This document shows, in pieces, positions 24,061 through 31,911 of a stretch of 33,482 nt of DNA. Under the pieces are notes generated by a model. It made no database searches, was not told the origin of the DNA, and saw nothing but the letters and a program-made list of their open reading frames with translations. The position numbers and the translations under genes were made by a program. Numbering within the stretch: the stretch's first letter is position 1; each line of letters begins with the position of its first letter. Origin of the DNA: Sphingopyxis sp. (GTDB lineage Bacteria > Pseudomonadota > Alphaproteobacteria > Sphingomonadales > Sphingomonadaceae); contig JACDQN010000415.1 of the NCBI GenBank assembly GCA_015657575.1, forward strand, positions 1 to 33,482, read 5' to 3'.

Positions 24061-24684
24061 TTGGGCACATTATGTCAGATGGATAGGTTATCGCCACGCG
24101 AACGACGGCAAAGCGCCATGCTCGACGCCGCCGAGGCGCTGTTTCTCGAACAAGGTTACGAACGCACCAGCCTGGCCGAAATCGTCCGGCGCTCGGGCGG
24201 ATCGCTGGCGACGCTGTACGAACTCTTCGGCAACAAGCAGGGGCTGCTCCACGCGCTCGCGGCGCGGTGGTGCGACGAAACGATGTTCCGCCCCCTCGAC
24301 GGCGAGCAGACGGCCGCAATGTCGAACGTCGAGATCCTGAAAAGCTACGCCTATCGCCAAGCCGAAACGATGGAATCGCCGCGCGCGGTCGCCTTGATGC
24401 GCATGCTGCTCTCCGAAAGCCTGCGCGACCGCGCCTTCGCGTTGCAGATCTACCGCGACCTGCACCTGCCCGCGCTCGACGAACTGACCGAATTGTTCAC
24501 CCGCTGGGCACAGACCGGCGAGGCGGCGATCGACGATCCCGCCGCGGCGGCGCGCCTGTTCCTCGACATCACCATCGGCGATGCGATGCTGAACACGCTT
24601 GCCGGGGTCGAGGATGAATGGCTGGACCGCACGCAGATCGACTGGCGGCTCCAACCCTTCCTATCGCACTTCAAGATCGGCTAG
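24061..24684 (+). CDS. TetR/AcrR-family regulator of the RND pump
   Basis: A 207-residue regulator. The N-terminal domain reads RERRQSAMLDAAEALFLEQGYERTSLAEIVRRSGGSLATLYELFGNKQGLLHAL, the TetR helix-turn-helix with its typical Y-F-NK ending. The C-terminal ~140 residues are the ligand/dimer domain, resembling the AcrR C-terminal type (LFLDITIGDAMLNTLAG). TTG 24061 has GGGAGG nine bases upstream; ATG 24079, six codons later, has no such site and is the alternative. The gene is divergent from the pump operon and shares its palindromes, so it most likely represses both. It converges with araC over a shared hairpin. Confidence 0.93.
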   Translation: MGTLCQMDRLSPRERRQSAMLDAAEALFLEQGYERTSLAEIVRRSGGSLATLYELFGNKQGLLHALAARWCDETMFRPLDGEQTAAMSNVEILKSYAYRQAETMESPRAVALMRMLLSESLRDRAFALQIYRDLHLPALDELTELFTRWAQTGEAAIDDPAAAARLFLDITIGDAMLNTLAGVEDEWLDRTQIDWRLQPFLSHFKIG

Positions 24685-24710
24685 GGGCCCGACTCCGGAG
24701 TCAGGACCCT
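24683..24710. terminator. Bidirectional terminator hairpin between tetR and araC
   Basis: The perfect palindrome GACTCCGGAGTC (24691-24702) is extended by AGGG/CCCT pairing. It overlaps the stop codons of both convergent genes and leaves no other intergenic DNA. U-tracts are absent. Confidence 0.45.
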
Positions 24711-25498
24711 AGGCGACCAGCCGCTCGGCGCGATATTGCGAGGGCGGCTGCCCGAAATGGCGGGTGAAGGCGCGCGTGAAGCTCGCATTGTTCAGATAGC
24801 CGCATTGATAGCCGATCGACGAAACCGGCAGATCGGTCGCCATCAGCATCCGGCGCGCATGGCCCAGCCGCTCGTTGGCGATCGCATCGGCGACGGTGCA
24901 GTCGAACAATTCGCGAAAGCCGCGCGTCAGCTTCGCCCGGTTGAGCCCGCAATCCGCGCGCGATCGCATCGAGCGTCAGCTTTTCGGGCCAGCGTTCGTC
25001 GATCAGCCGCCGCGCTGCCATCAGCCGTTCGCTATCAGCCATCGACAGGCGGCCGTCGGGGCTCACCGGCACCAGCCGCTCCTGCGCGACGAGATGGATC
25101 GTCTCGCACAGCAGCTCGATGCTCTTGGCAAGGCAATAAGCCGTGCGCAGCGCTTCGGCGGCAACGCAGTCGCGGATCGTCAGCCCGATCGTGCGCAGCG
25201 GCACCGGCAGGTGAAAAGCGTCACCGTCGGCGAGCGGTAGCGGACCTTCGTACAGCCGCTCGCACGCCGCCCGCGCGACGATGAAGACCAGCCGGTTGCC
25301 GGCCGCCTCGGCATCGAGCCGGGCGCGCGTCGGGGCCGCCAGATAGTGGCAGGTCGCGGCGGGCACCTCGGTTCCGAAACGGATGACGAAGGCGACCGCA
25401 TCGGCCGGCCATTCTGCATCGCCGACGCTGCCGGCGCCGATGAAGCTCAGCATCTCGGGCGAAACCTCGATGCGGCGCATCGCGGGCGCCGGCCTCAT
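24709..25498 (-). CDS. AraC-family regulator, with a single-base frameshift
   Basis: From ATG 25498, which overlaps the MFS stop (ATGA), about 180 residues encode a sensing domain (MRRIEVSPEMLSFIGAGSVGDAEWPADAVAFVIRFG...) and the start of the DNA-binding domain (ERWPEKLTLDAIAR). The frame then breaks near 24955 at an extra G. In the other frame the double HTH continues perfectly: DCGLNRAKLTRGFRELFDCTVADAIANERLGHARRMLMATDLPVSSIGYQCGYLNNASFTRAFTRHFGQPPSQYRAE. The interval has 790 bases, one more than a multiple of three; removing it gives 262 residues. As written, the second HTH is lost. It presumably controls the MFS/oxidase operon in which it is the last gene. Confidence 0.88.
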
Positions 25499-26853
25499 GC
25501 GGCCTGCTCCCGTCCATGAGTGGCGCTCGCCGGGGCGTTGCGCATCGCGATGACGAAGGCGATCACCGACGCGACGCTCACCGCGACCCCGACGATGGCG
25601 AGCGCGGGTGCCAGATGCGCCTCGCCGCCCAGCAGGTCGGCGACCAGCGTCACCAGCACCGGCGCCAGCCCGAAACCGATCAGCCCCGCGATCGAGATGA
25701 AGGCGCCGATGCAGAGGCCGCGCAGCTCGTTGGGGATCAGCACGGTCAGCGCGACCGAGGTGACCAGGCCGGTGACCGAACCCGACAGGATCAGCGCGCC
25801 GATCGCAACCATGAACCCGGTGGCATCGCCCATCACCGGAAACAGCGCCGCCGGGATGCCGCAGGCCGCGGCGACGATCGCACCGATCAACAGGCCGCCG
25901 CGCCGCCCGCTCTTTTGACCCAGATCGGCGGCGACCCCGCCCAGGATCGCGCCGGCGATGCCCGCGATCAGCACGATCAGCCCCAGCCAGCCCGCGAAGA
26001 TTTCGGGCGCGATTCCATAATTGCGCTGCAGCACCGGCGCGGCCCAGATCGAGGCCGCGGCGTCGGCCATCACCACGCTCGTCTGTCCGGCGAACAGCGG
26101 CGCCAGAAAGGCGCGCCGCGCCATCAGTTCGCGCAGCACGATACGGAACGGCGCGCCCGCTTGCGCCTCGATCTCGCGCCGCGCGGGCTCGCGCATGAAC
26201 AGCAGCGGCAGGCACAAGGCCACGCTGACCAGCGCAAGGATGACGTGCGTCGAGCGCCATGCAACGTCGCTCGCCAACCCCAGCGTCAGCCCGCCCGCCA
26301 CGATCAGCCCGAGGATCCAGCCGGTCAGCGCAAAGGCGCCCGCCTGTCCGAAGCTCTTGCCCAGATTGACGATCAGCATCGCGCGCCCGCGTTCGGCGGG
26401 CAGGCAATAGTCGGCGGTCAGCGACAGCGCCGCGGTCAGCGCCCCCGTTGTCCCGATTCCCGTCAGCATCCGCGCGGTGAACAATGTCCCCACGCCGCCC
26501 GCAAAGGCGGTCCAGGCGGTTCCGACGGTCCAGATCAGCGCGAAGAGGATCAGCAGGCGGACGCGGTGCGTGCGGTCGACCAATATCCCGATCGGGATCG
26601 AAAAGAGGACGAGCGGCACCGCCGCGCTGACCCCCTGGATCAGCCCCAGCATCTTGTCGCTGAGGCCGAGTTCGGCCTTGGCCGCTTCCTGCACGACGCT
26701 GAACGAATTCATCATCGTAAAGCCGGCCGCCATCGCCAGCGACATCGCGACCAGCGGGAAGATCGCGCGCGCGAACGAGGGCGCGGGCGCGGGCGCGGGG
26801 GCAGGCGCGTCGAGCGGCTGGTCGCTGCGTTCGGCGAGGGACAGGCTGGTCAC
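25495..26853 (-). CDS. MFS transporter
   Basis: A 452-residue transporter with about 12 membrane helices. After a Pro/Ala-rich cytoplasmic tail (SDQPLDAPAPAPAPAP) come helix 1 (FPLVAMSLAMAAGFTMM), the loop-2 motif variant GILVDRTHRVRLL and RMLTGIGTTGALTAALSLTADYCLPAERGRAM. The substrate is unknown; context suggests a carboxylate or related metabolite. The start is GTG 26853, which overlaps the TGA of the FAD oxidase gene (GTGA). The stop overlaps the araC start in the same manner. The longer open frame extending to 27582 is only a shadow of the oxidase gene. Confidence 0.9.
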   Translation of the reverse strand: MTSLSLAERSDQPLDAPAPAPAPAPSFARAIFPLVAMSLAMAAGFTMMNSFSVVQEAAKAELGLSDKMLGLIQGVSAAVPLVLFSIPIGILVDRTHRVRLLILFALIWTVGTAWTAFAGGVGTLFTARMLTGIGTTGALTAALSLTADYCLPAERGRAMLIVNLGKSFGQAGAFALTGWILGLIVAGGLTLGLASDVAWRSTHVILALVSVALCLPLLFMREPARREIEAQAGAPFRIVLRELMARRAFLAPLFAGQTSVVMADAAASIWAAPVLQRNYGIAPEIFAGWLGLIVLIAGIAGAILGGVAADLGQKSGRRGGLLIGAIVAAACGIPAALFPVMGDATGFMVAIGALILSGSVTGLVTSVALTVLIPNELRGLCIGAFISIAGLIGFGLAPVLVTLVADLLGGEAHLAPALAIVGVAVSVASVIAFVIAMRNAPASATHGREQAA

Positions 26854-28283
26854 GCCGATGCTCCCTCGACGGGGGCGAGGGTGAAGATCTTGCCCGGGTT
26901 GAACAGATCCTTGGGGTCGAGCGCGCGCTTGATCAGCCGCATCATCTCCACTGCGTCGCCCAGCTCGTCGACCAGGCAATCCTGCTTGCCCAGCCCGATG
27001 CCATGTTCGCCGGTGCATGTGCCGTCCATCGCCAGCGCGCGCGCGACCAGCCTTTTGTTGATCGCCTCGACCTCGGCCATTTCTTCTGATGAATGGGGGT
27101 CGAGCGAGAAGACGACGTGGAAATTGCCGTCGCCGACATGTCCCAGGATCGTCGCCGGGATCGGCGACTTGTCGAGGTCGGCGCGCGTTTCGGTAATGCA
27201 TTCGGCGAGCCGGCCGATCGGCACGCACACGTCGGTCGCCCAGCCCACCGCGCCCTGCCGCAGGTTGACCGCGGCATAATAGGCCTCGTGCCGCGCCTTC
27301 CACAGCTTCGAACGTTCCTCGGGCAGGTTCGACCAATGGAATTCGCCGCCGCCGTTGGCGCTCGCCAGTTCGCGCACCGCCGCGACCTGTTCGTCGACAT
27401 GGGCGGGCGATCCGTGAAATTCGAAGAACAAGGTCGTCAGCTCGGGATAATCGAGCTTCGACCAGATGTTGACCGCGCGCATCTGCAGATCGTCGAGGAT
27501 CTCGACGCGCGCCAGGGGGACGCCGATCTGGATCGACTGCACCACCGTATCGATCGCGCCCTGCAGCGTGTCGAAACTGCATACGGCGGACGAGATGGCC
27601 TCGGGAATGCCGTGCAGGCGCAGCGTCACTTCGGTGATGATGCCCAGCGTCCCTTCGGACCCGATCATCAGCCGCGTCAGATCATAACCCGCCGCCGACT
27701 TGCGCGCGCGGCGCGCGGTGCGGACGATCCGCCCGTCGGGGGTGACGATTTTCAGGCTCAATATCGCCTCGCGCATCGTGCCGTACCGCACCGCGTTGGT
27801 CCCCGACGCGCGCGTCGCCGCCATGCCGCCGATCGTCGCATTCGCGCCGGGATCGATCGGAAAGAACAGCCCCATGTCGCGCAGATGTTCGTTGAGCTGT
27901 TCGCGGCGGACGCCCGCCTCGACCGTGCAGTCGAAATCCTCGGCATGGACCGCGACGATCCGGTTCATCTCCGACAGGTCGATTGTCACGCCGCCGCGTA
28001 CCGGGATCGTATTGCCCTCGATCGAGGTGCCCGCGCCAAAGGCGATCACCGGCACCTCGTGCGCGACGCACAGCCTGACCAGTTCGGCGACCTCTTCGGT
28101 CGAGTGCGCGAACACCACGGCGTCGGGGGGAACCGGGGTGAAGTGCGCCTCGCTGCCCCCGTGCTGCAGGCGCATGGCTTCACCCCGGTGGAGGCGCGGC
28201 CCGAACAGGCCCTCGAGTGCCTCCAGAAAGATCGCGGGCAGCTCGCGTTCCGCGCGATCTGCGGTTGTTGAATTGGGTGTCAC
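26850..28283 (-). CDS. FAD-linked oxidase, D-lactate dehydrogenase (LDHD/GlcD) type
   Basis: A 477-residue flavoprotein predicted to oxidise a D-2-hydroxy acid to the 2-oxo acid. The FAD-binding part has VIAFGAGTSIEGNTIPVRGGVTIDLSEMNRI, GANATIGGMAATRASGTNAVRYG and GSEGTLGIITEVTLRL. The C-terminal cap has ILGHVGDGNFHVVFSLDP and DGTCTGEHGIGLGKQDCL, the metal-ligand and catalytic His signature of the LDHD branch. GTG 28283 follows GGAGG at 5 bases; another GTG seven codons upstream (28304) has a poorer site. The downstream MFS and araC genes overlap it. Two tandem palindromes lie 50-90 bases upstream. The exact substrate is not determined by sequence. Confidence 0.92.
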   Translation of the reverse strand: MTPNSTTADRAERELPAIFLEALEGLFGPRLHRGEAMRLQHGGSEAHFTPVPPDAVVFAHSTEEVAELVRLCVAHEVPVIAFGAGTSIEGNTIPVRGGVTIDLSEMNRIVAVHAEDFDCTVEAGVRREQLNEHLRDMGLFFPIDPGANATIGGMAATRASGTNAVRYGTMREAILSLKIVTPDGRIVRTARRARKSAAGYDLTRLMIGSEGTLGIITEVTLRLHGIPEAISSAVCSFDTLQGAIDTVVQSIQIGVPLARVEILDDLQMRAVNIWSKLDYPELTTLFFEFHGSPAHVDEQVAAVRELASANGGGEFHWSNLPEERSKLWKARHEAYYAAVNLRQGAVGWATDVCVPIGRLAECITETRADLDKSPIPATILGHVGDGNFHVVFSLDPHSSEEMAEVEAINKRLVARALAMDGTCTGEHGIGLGKQDCLVDELGDAVEMMRLIKRALDPKDLFNPGKIFTLAPVEGASA

Positions 28284-28333
28284 GGCATCCTCCAGGACGG
28301 CCACACGAATCGCCGTTCGCGGGTCTCTTGAAG

Positions 28334-28370
28334 AAACCTATATGATAGGTTTGACCTATATGATAGGTTG
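28334..28370 (-). promoter_or_regulatory. Two tandem palindromic operators upstream of the FAD oxidase operon
   Basis: Copy 1 (28334-28352) is AAACCTAT-ATG-ATAGGTTT with perfect 8-bp arms. Copy 2 (28353-28370) is ACCTAT-ATG-ATAGGT with 6-bp arms. They share the core ACCTATATGATAGGT and have centres 18 bp apart. They fill the promoter-proximal part of the 137-bp region between the SDR stop and the oxidase start. Their dyad form suggests a dimeric repressor (GntR- or TetR-like), not the AraC protein of the operon. Confidence 0.6.
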
Positions 28371-28420
28371 ACCCCCAAGGCGCGACTTTGCCGATCGGTG
28401 CGATCGCTTGGCCGATCGGC

Positions 28421-29182
28421 TCACCAGCAGCTGTAGCCGCCGTCCACGAGCACGATGCTGCCCGTCATCAGGCTCGCGGCATCGCCGGCGAGAAAGGCGA
28501 CGACCGATGCGACTTCCTCGACTTCGCCCAGCCGTGCCATCGGTGTGCCGTCGATCCAGCGGCGGTACATCTCGCCTTCCTTGTCGGCGAACTCGTTGAG
28601 CGGGGTGCGGATATAGGTTGGCGCCACTGCATTGACGCGCACGCCGCGCCCCGCCCATTCGGCGGCGAGGCTCTTCGTCAGCTGGTGCACCGCGGCCTTC
28701 GACGCATTGTAATAGCTTTGCGGCTGTGGCCGGTTAACGATGAAGCCCGACATCGACCCGACATTGACGATGCTGCCCCGTCCCGCGGCGAGCATATGCC
28801 GTCCGAACGCGCGCGCGCACCAGAAGCTGCCGTTCAGATTGACGTCGAGCACGTTCAGCCAATGTTCGTCCTCGACCGCTTCGGCGGGGGTTTCGCTGCG
28901 CGCGATGCCGGCATTGTTGACCAATATGTCGATCGCGCCCGCCCGATCGGCAACTTCGGCGACGCGTGCACTATCGGTGACATCCATCACCGCGGTGTCG
29001 ACCTGATAGTCTTTCGCCGCCATCGCGGCGGCCGCCTTGTCCAGATCTTCCGGCCTCAGGTCGGCGATCGTCACCCGCGCGCCCAGCTCCGCCAGTGCTT
29101 CGACGCACGCCAGTCCGATCCCGCTCGCGCCGCCGGTGACCAGCGCGCTGCGGCCGCCCAGCATCAATCGTTCGATGTACAT
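28421..29182 (-). CDS. SDR-family NAD(P)-dependent dehydrogenase
   Basis: This 253-residue classical short-chain dehydrogenase has the cofactor motif TGGASGIG (residues about 16-23), an Asp ending beta-2 (TIADLRPEDL, favouring NAD+), DILVNNAGIA, the catalytic Ser in VNVGSMSG and the YxxxK pair in SYYNASKAAVHQLTKSLA. It closes with the usual MTGSIVLVDGGYSCW tail. It probably oxidises an alcohol or sugar-type substrate. ATG 29182 follows GAGGA. It starts 11 bases after the carboxylesterase stop, so the two are co-transcribed; the esterase may supply its alcohol substrate. Confidence 0.94.
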   Translation of the reverse strand: MYIERLMLGGRSALVTGGASGIGLACVEALAELGARVTIADLRPEDLDKAAAAMAAKDYQVDTAVMDVTDSARVAEVADRAGAIDILVNNAGIARSETPAEAVEDEHWLNVLDVNLNGSFWCARAFGRHMLAAGRGSIVNVGSMSGFIVNRPQPQSYYNASKAAVHQLTKSLAAEWAGRGVRVNAVAPTYIRTPLNEFADKEGEMYRRWIDGTPMARLGEVEEVASVVAFLAGDAASLMTGSIVLVDGGYSCW

Positions 29183-29193
29183 AGCCTCGGTCC

Positions 29194-30675
29194 TCAGGGC
29201 AGGAAGGGCGCGCAGGGCATCACCGGCTCGTCGATCGCGGTGCCGGCCGCGAGCCGATAGACGGTGCGCTTCTCGCGCGTGAATTCGTCCCACGGCAGGC
29301 TGCCGTCGCGCGCGAAGCCGACCCAGATCGCGTGGATACGCGTCGCCAGTTCCTGCGGCGGCGCCTCCCCGGTCAGCCCTTCGGGGCCGGTCGTCGTCGC
29401 CAGTGTGTCGAAGACGAAGGGCAGCTCCATCCCATGACTCGCGCCCAGCTCGCCGCCGAACATCGGCGATCGCCATTCGAACTCGTACATATGCGTGCGC
29501 CCGCGATGCTCCTCGGCAAAGCGCCGCGCCGGCCAGCGAAAGACCAGATCGTTCATTGCGTCCATCAGCACCTGTCCGGGCTTCTTGCCGCTCCCCATGC
29601 CATAGGCTTTCAGCGTCTTGCGCGCCTGCGGGTGCGACCGGTGCAGGATATAGGTCGCGAGCCACTTGCCCAGCTTGTTGCGCACCCCCGTGGGCACGAG
29701 ATACAGGTTCATCTCGTCCGCATTGGTCCCGATCAGCACATCGACCTCTGCCCCCGCGCCTTGGCGCAGCGCGTCGAGCGGCTTCAGCGGCAGCACATCG
29801 TCGCCATGCACCGGTACGAACCGGCTGATCCCGAACACCGGCTCGCGCCCGGCACCATCGCGCAGGTCGATGCGGGCTGCGGGTGCGGATATTTTCTCAA
29901 CAATATCAAGTGTTTGTGAAAATCCGACACCGGCGAACCCGTCCCGCGAAGGCACGATACGCAGCACCTTCGCCAACTTCCGCACCAACCGCTGCGCCAC
30001 CCCGATATCGCGCGTCATCGCGCCATGCCCGCTCTGCACGATCGCCCGCCGGAACAATCCCCTGGCCAGCGGCGAGGTGACGAGATCGGCAATCGCCATC
30101 GCGCCCGCGGACTCGCCGAACAGCGTGATATTCTCGGGATCGCCGCCAAACGCCGCCACATTCTCGCGCACCCAGCGGATCGCCGCGATCATGTCGCGCA
30201 GCCCCAGATTGGTGGCCACGCCCGGGATCGGCAGAAAACCCTCGACCCCCAGCCGGTAATTGATCGCAACGCAGACGACCCCCGACCGCGCAAAGCTGCT
30301 GCCGTCGCTCACCGGCACATTGTTGCTACCCAGCACGAAACCGCCGCCGTGGATCCACAGCATCACGGGCAAACCGCGTGCCTCGACGTCGGGAGTCCAG
30401 ACATTGGCCGTCAGAAAATCGTCGCCTTCTTCCCATCCACAACCGATGATCGGCACGACATCCAGCCCCGGAAAGGGCTTGGTTCGTTGCGGCGCGGTCG
30501 GCCCCGGGCGCGTTGCATCGCGGACATCGTCCCACGGCGCATGGGGCCGCGGGCTTTCAAAGCGCGCGCTTCCCACCGGCGCGGCGGCATAGGGAATGCC
30601 CAGAAAACGCGTGACGCCGTCCGCGCTGGATCCGCGGATCCTGCCCGAGCGCGTTGCGACGATGACTTCGGCCAA
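29194..30675 (-). CDS. Type-B carboxylesterase (alpha/beta hydrolase)
   Basis: A 493-residue ester hydrolase. The oxyanion hole is in MLWIHGGGFVLGS, the nucleophile Ser in ITLFGESAGAMA (about residue 189), the acid probably in IGTNADEMNLYL and the His in GASHGMELPFVF. The N-terminus (VIVATRSGRIRG...FLGIPYAAAPVGSARF) is the standard family start. No signal peptide is seen, so the enzyme is cytoplasmic. TTG 30675 follows GGGAGG at 5 bases; another TTG eight codons upstream lacks a site. It is coupled with the SDR gene 11 bases downstream. Confidence 0.92.
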   Translation of the reverse strand: MAEVIVATRSGRIRGSSADGVTRFLGIPYAAAPVGSARFESPRPHAPWDDVRDATRPGPTAPQRTKPFPGLDVVPIIGCGWEEGDDFLTANVWTPDVEARGLPVMLWIHGGGFVLGSNNVPVSDGSSFARSGVVCVAINYRLGVEGFLPIPGVATNLGLRDMIAAIRWVRENVAAFGGDPENITLFGESAGAMAIADLVTSPLARGLFRRAIVQSGHGAMTRDIGVAQRLVRKLAKVLRIVPSRDGFAGVGFSQTLDIVEKISAPAARIDLRDGAGREPVFGISRFVPVHGDDVLPLKPLDALRQGAGAEVDVLIGTNADEMNLYLVPTGVRNKLGKWLATYILHRSHPQARKTLKAYGMGSGKKPGQVLMDAMNDLVFRWPARRFAEEHRGRTHMYEFEWRSPMFGGELGASHGMELPFVFDTLATTTGPEGLTGEAPPQELATRIHAIWVGFARDGSLPWDEFTREKRTVYRLAAGTAIDEPVMPCAPFLP

Positions 30676-30781
30676 CCGATCCTCCCATGGCGTTTGCAAC
30701 GACCCTAACCCAACGCATGCGTCCGGCGAAGCAACCGGGGCTTGCCTGGCGGCACAATCGCGATGCCGAACGGATACCGGA

Positions 30782-31888
30782 TCAGCGCGCCAGCAACTCG
30801 AACGCGGCCGTCGCCATCGTCCGGCCGTTGACGATCAGTTCGACCTCGTGTCGTCCGGGGTGATGGCGCCGCGTACTGAAATCGCGGATCGTCTGGCGGA
30901 TCGACAGGTTCGTGGTGCCGCGAGCTGCGAGGTCGAAGGTCCTGAGCTTGAACACCTTCGCCGCGGTCTTGCCGCCTGCGCGCGCATAATGGACGCGATA
31001 GTCGACGACGAGCCGTTGCAGGGTATCGGCGTCGGAATGCAATTCGGCAGCGATCGAGAGCTGATCGCCGAGCCGAACCGATCGAGGCTCGACCGAAAAT
31101 CTGCGCAGCGTCACCTCGGCGCCATCCGCGACGCCGATCAGCGCCAGCGCACGCGTATCGCCCGCTTTGATCAGGGTGCGCAGCGCATGGCGGACGATCC
31201 ACTTGGTGTGCGGATCATCCTGCGACCAGCCCTCCAGCCGATCAAGCAGCCAGTCGGGGCGGTCCTTGGCGATATCGTTGAGATGGTTCGCCACCGACTT
31301 GCGGACATACAGGCTGGGGTCGGCTTTCAGCCTCTCGAGGATCGGCGCCGCAAGCGTCGGATCATTCTTCAACGCCGGAACGCGCCCCGCCCACGGCAGC
31401 CGCGGCCGCGCGCCTTCGCTGGCGAGGCGGCGGACATGCTCATTATCGCTCCGGGTCCATTCCTCCATGATCGCGAGCGCCCGGGGCGTATCGCGCGTCA
31501 GAAACGGCCGGATCGCAAACTCGGCGGTGCCGAAACGCGTCAGGTCGGCGAGCGCATTCATCGACAGGTCGAAATGATCGAGCCCCTGCCGCGCGACATA
31601 TTCGGTAACCGCTACCGCCTGAAAGCCATGAGCGAGGCGCGGCGCCATCGCGCGCACGATCGCCAGCGCCACCGGATAGTCGTCGGGCAGCGCCGGCTTC
31701 AGCGCATCGGCGATGTGGCGCACGCGCTCCATGATCGAGAGTGCATCCAGCCCGTCCATCGCCGCCGCCAGAAAAGCCGCGCGATCGAAGCGACTGTCGG
31801 CTGCAACCCCGGCATCGGCAATGACCGCGAGCGCAGTGGGGCCGAGAATATCCTTGAGCAGTGCGGGGAGGGGGAATCGGTTCGTCAT
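30782..31888 (-). CDS. AlkC-like DNA alkylation repair protein (HEAT repeats plus Ig-like tail)
   Basis: A 368-residue protein. Residues about 60-250 are helical HEAT-like repeats with SEGARPRLPWAGRVPALKNDP and DPSLYVRKSVANHLNDIAKDRPDWLLD, typical of the AlkC branch of alkylpurine DNA glycosylases. Residues about 260-368 (VTLRRFSVEPRSVRLGDQLSIAAELHSD...HEVELIVNGRTMATAAFELL) are beta-rich and resemble an immunoglobulin-like domain; an Ig-like domain is known in AlkC proteins. It probably removes N3-alkylated bases. ATG 31888 is preceded closely by AAGGGGG. It follows the patatin gene by 23 bases on the same strand. Confidence 0.88.
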   Translation of the reverse strand: MTNRFPLPALLKDILGPTALAVIADAGVAADSRFDRAAFLAAAMDGLDALSIMERVRHIADALKPALPDDYPVALAIVRAMAPRLAHGFQAVAVTEYVARQGLDHFDLSMNALADLTRFGTAEFAIRPFLTRDTPRALAIMEEWTRSDNEHVRRLASEGARPRLPWAGRVPALKNDPTLAAPILERLKADPSLYVRKSVANHLNDIAKDRPDWLLDRLEGWSQDDPHTKWIVRHALRTLIKAGDTRALALIGVADGAEVTLRRFSVEPRSVRLGDQLSIAAELHSDADTLQRLVVDYRVHYARAGGKTAAKVFKLRTFDLAARGTTNLSIRQTIRDFSTRRHHPGRHEVELIVNGRTMATAAFELLAR

Positions 31889-31911
31889 TCCCCCTTATGC
31901 GAAAGCGCGGG

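Noticed and set aside
24701-26407. A 568-codon minus-strand open frame starting inside the MFS gene
   Set aside because: It merges an off-frame reading of the MFS gene with the real N-terminal part of AraC. Only the part after 25498 is genuine, and it ends off-frame after the indel near 24955.
25516-27279. A 587-codon plus-strand open frame
   Set aside because: Antisense shadow of the MFS and FAD oxidase genes; low-complexity Arg/Asp/Gln product without motifs.
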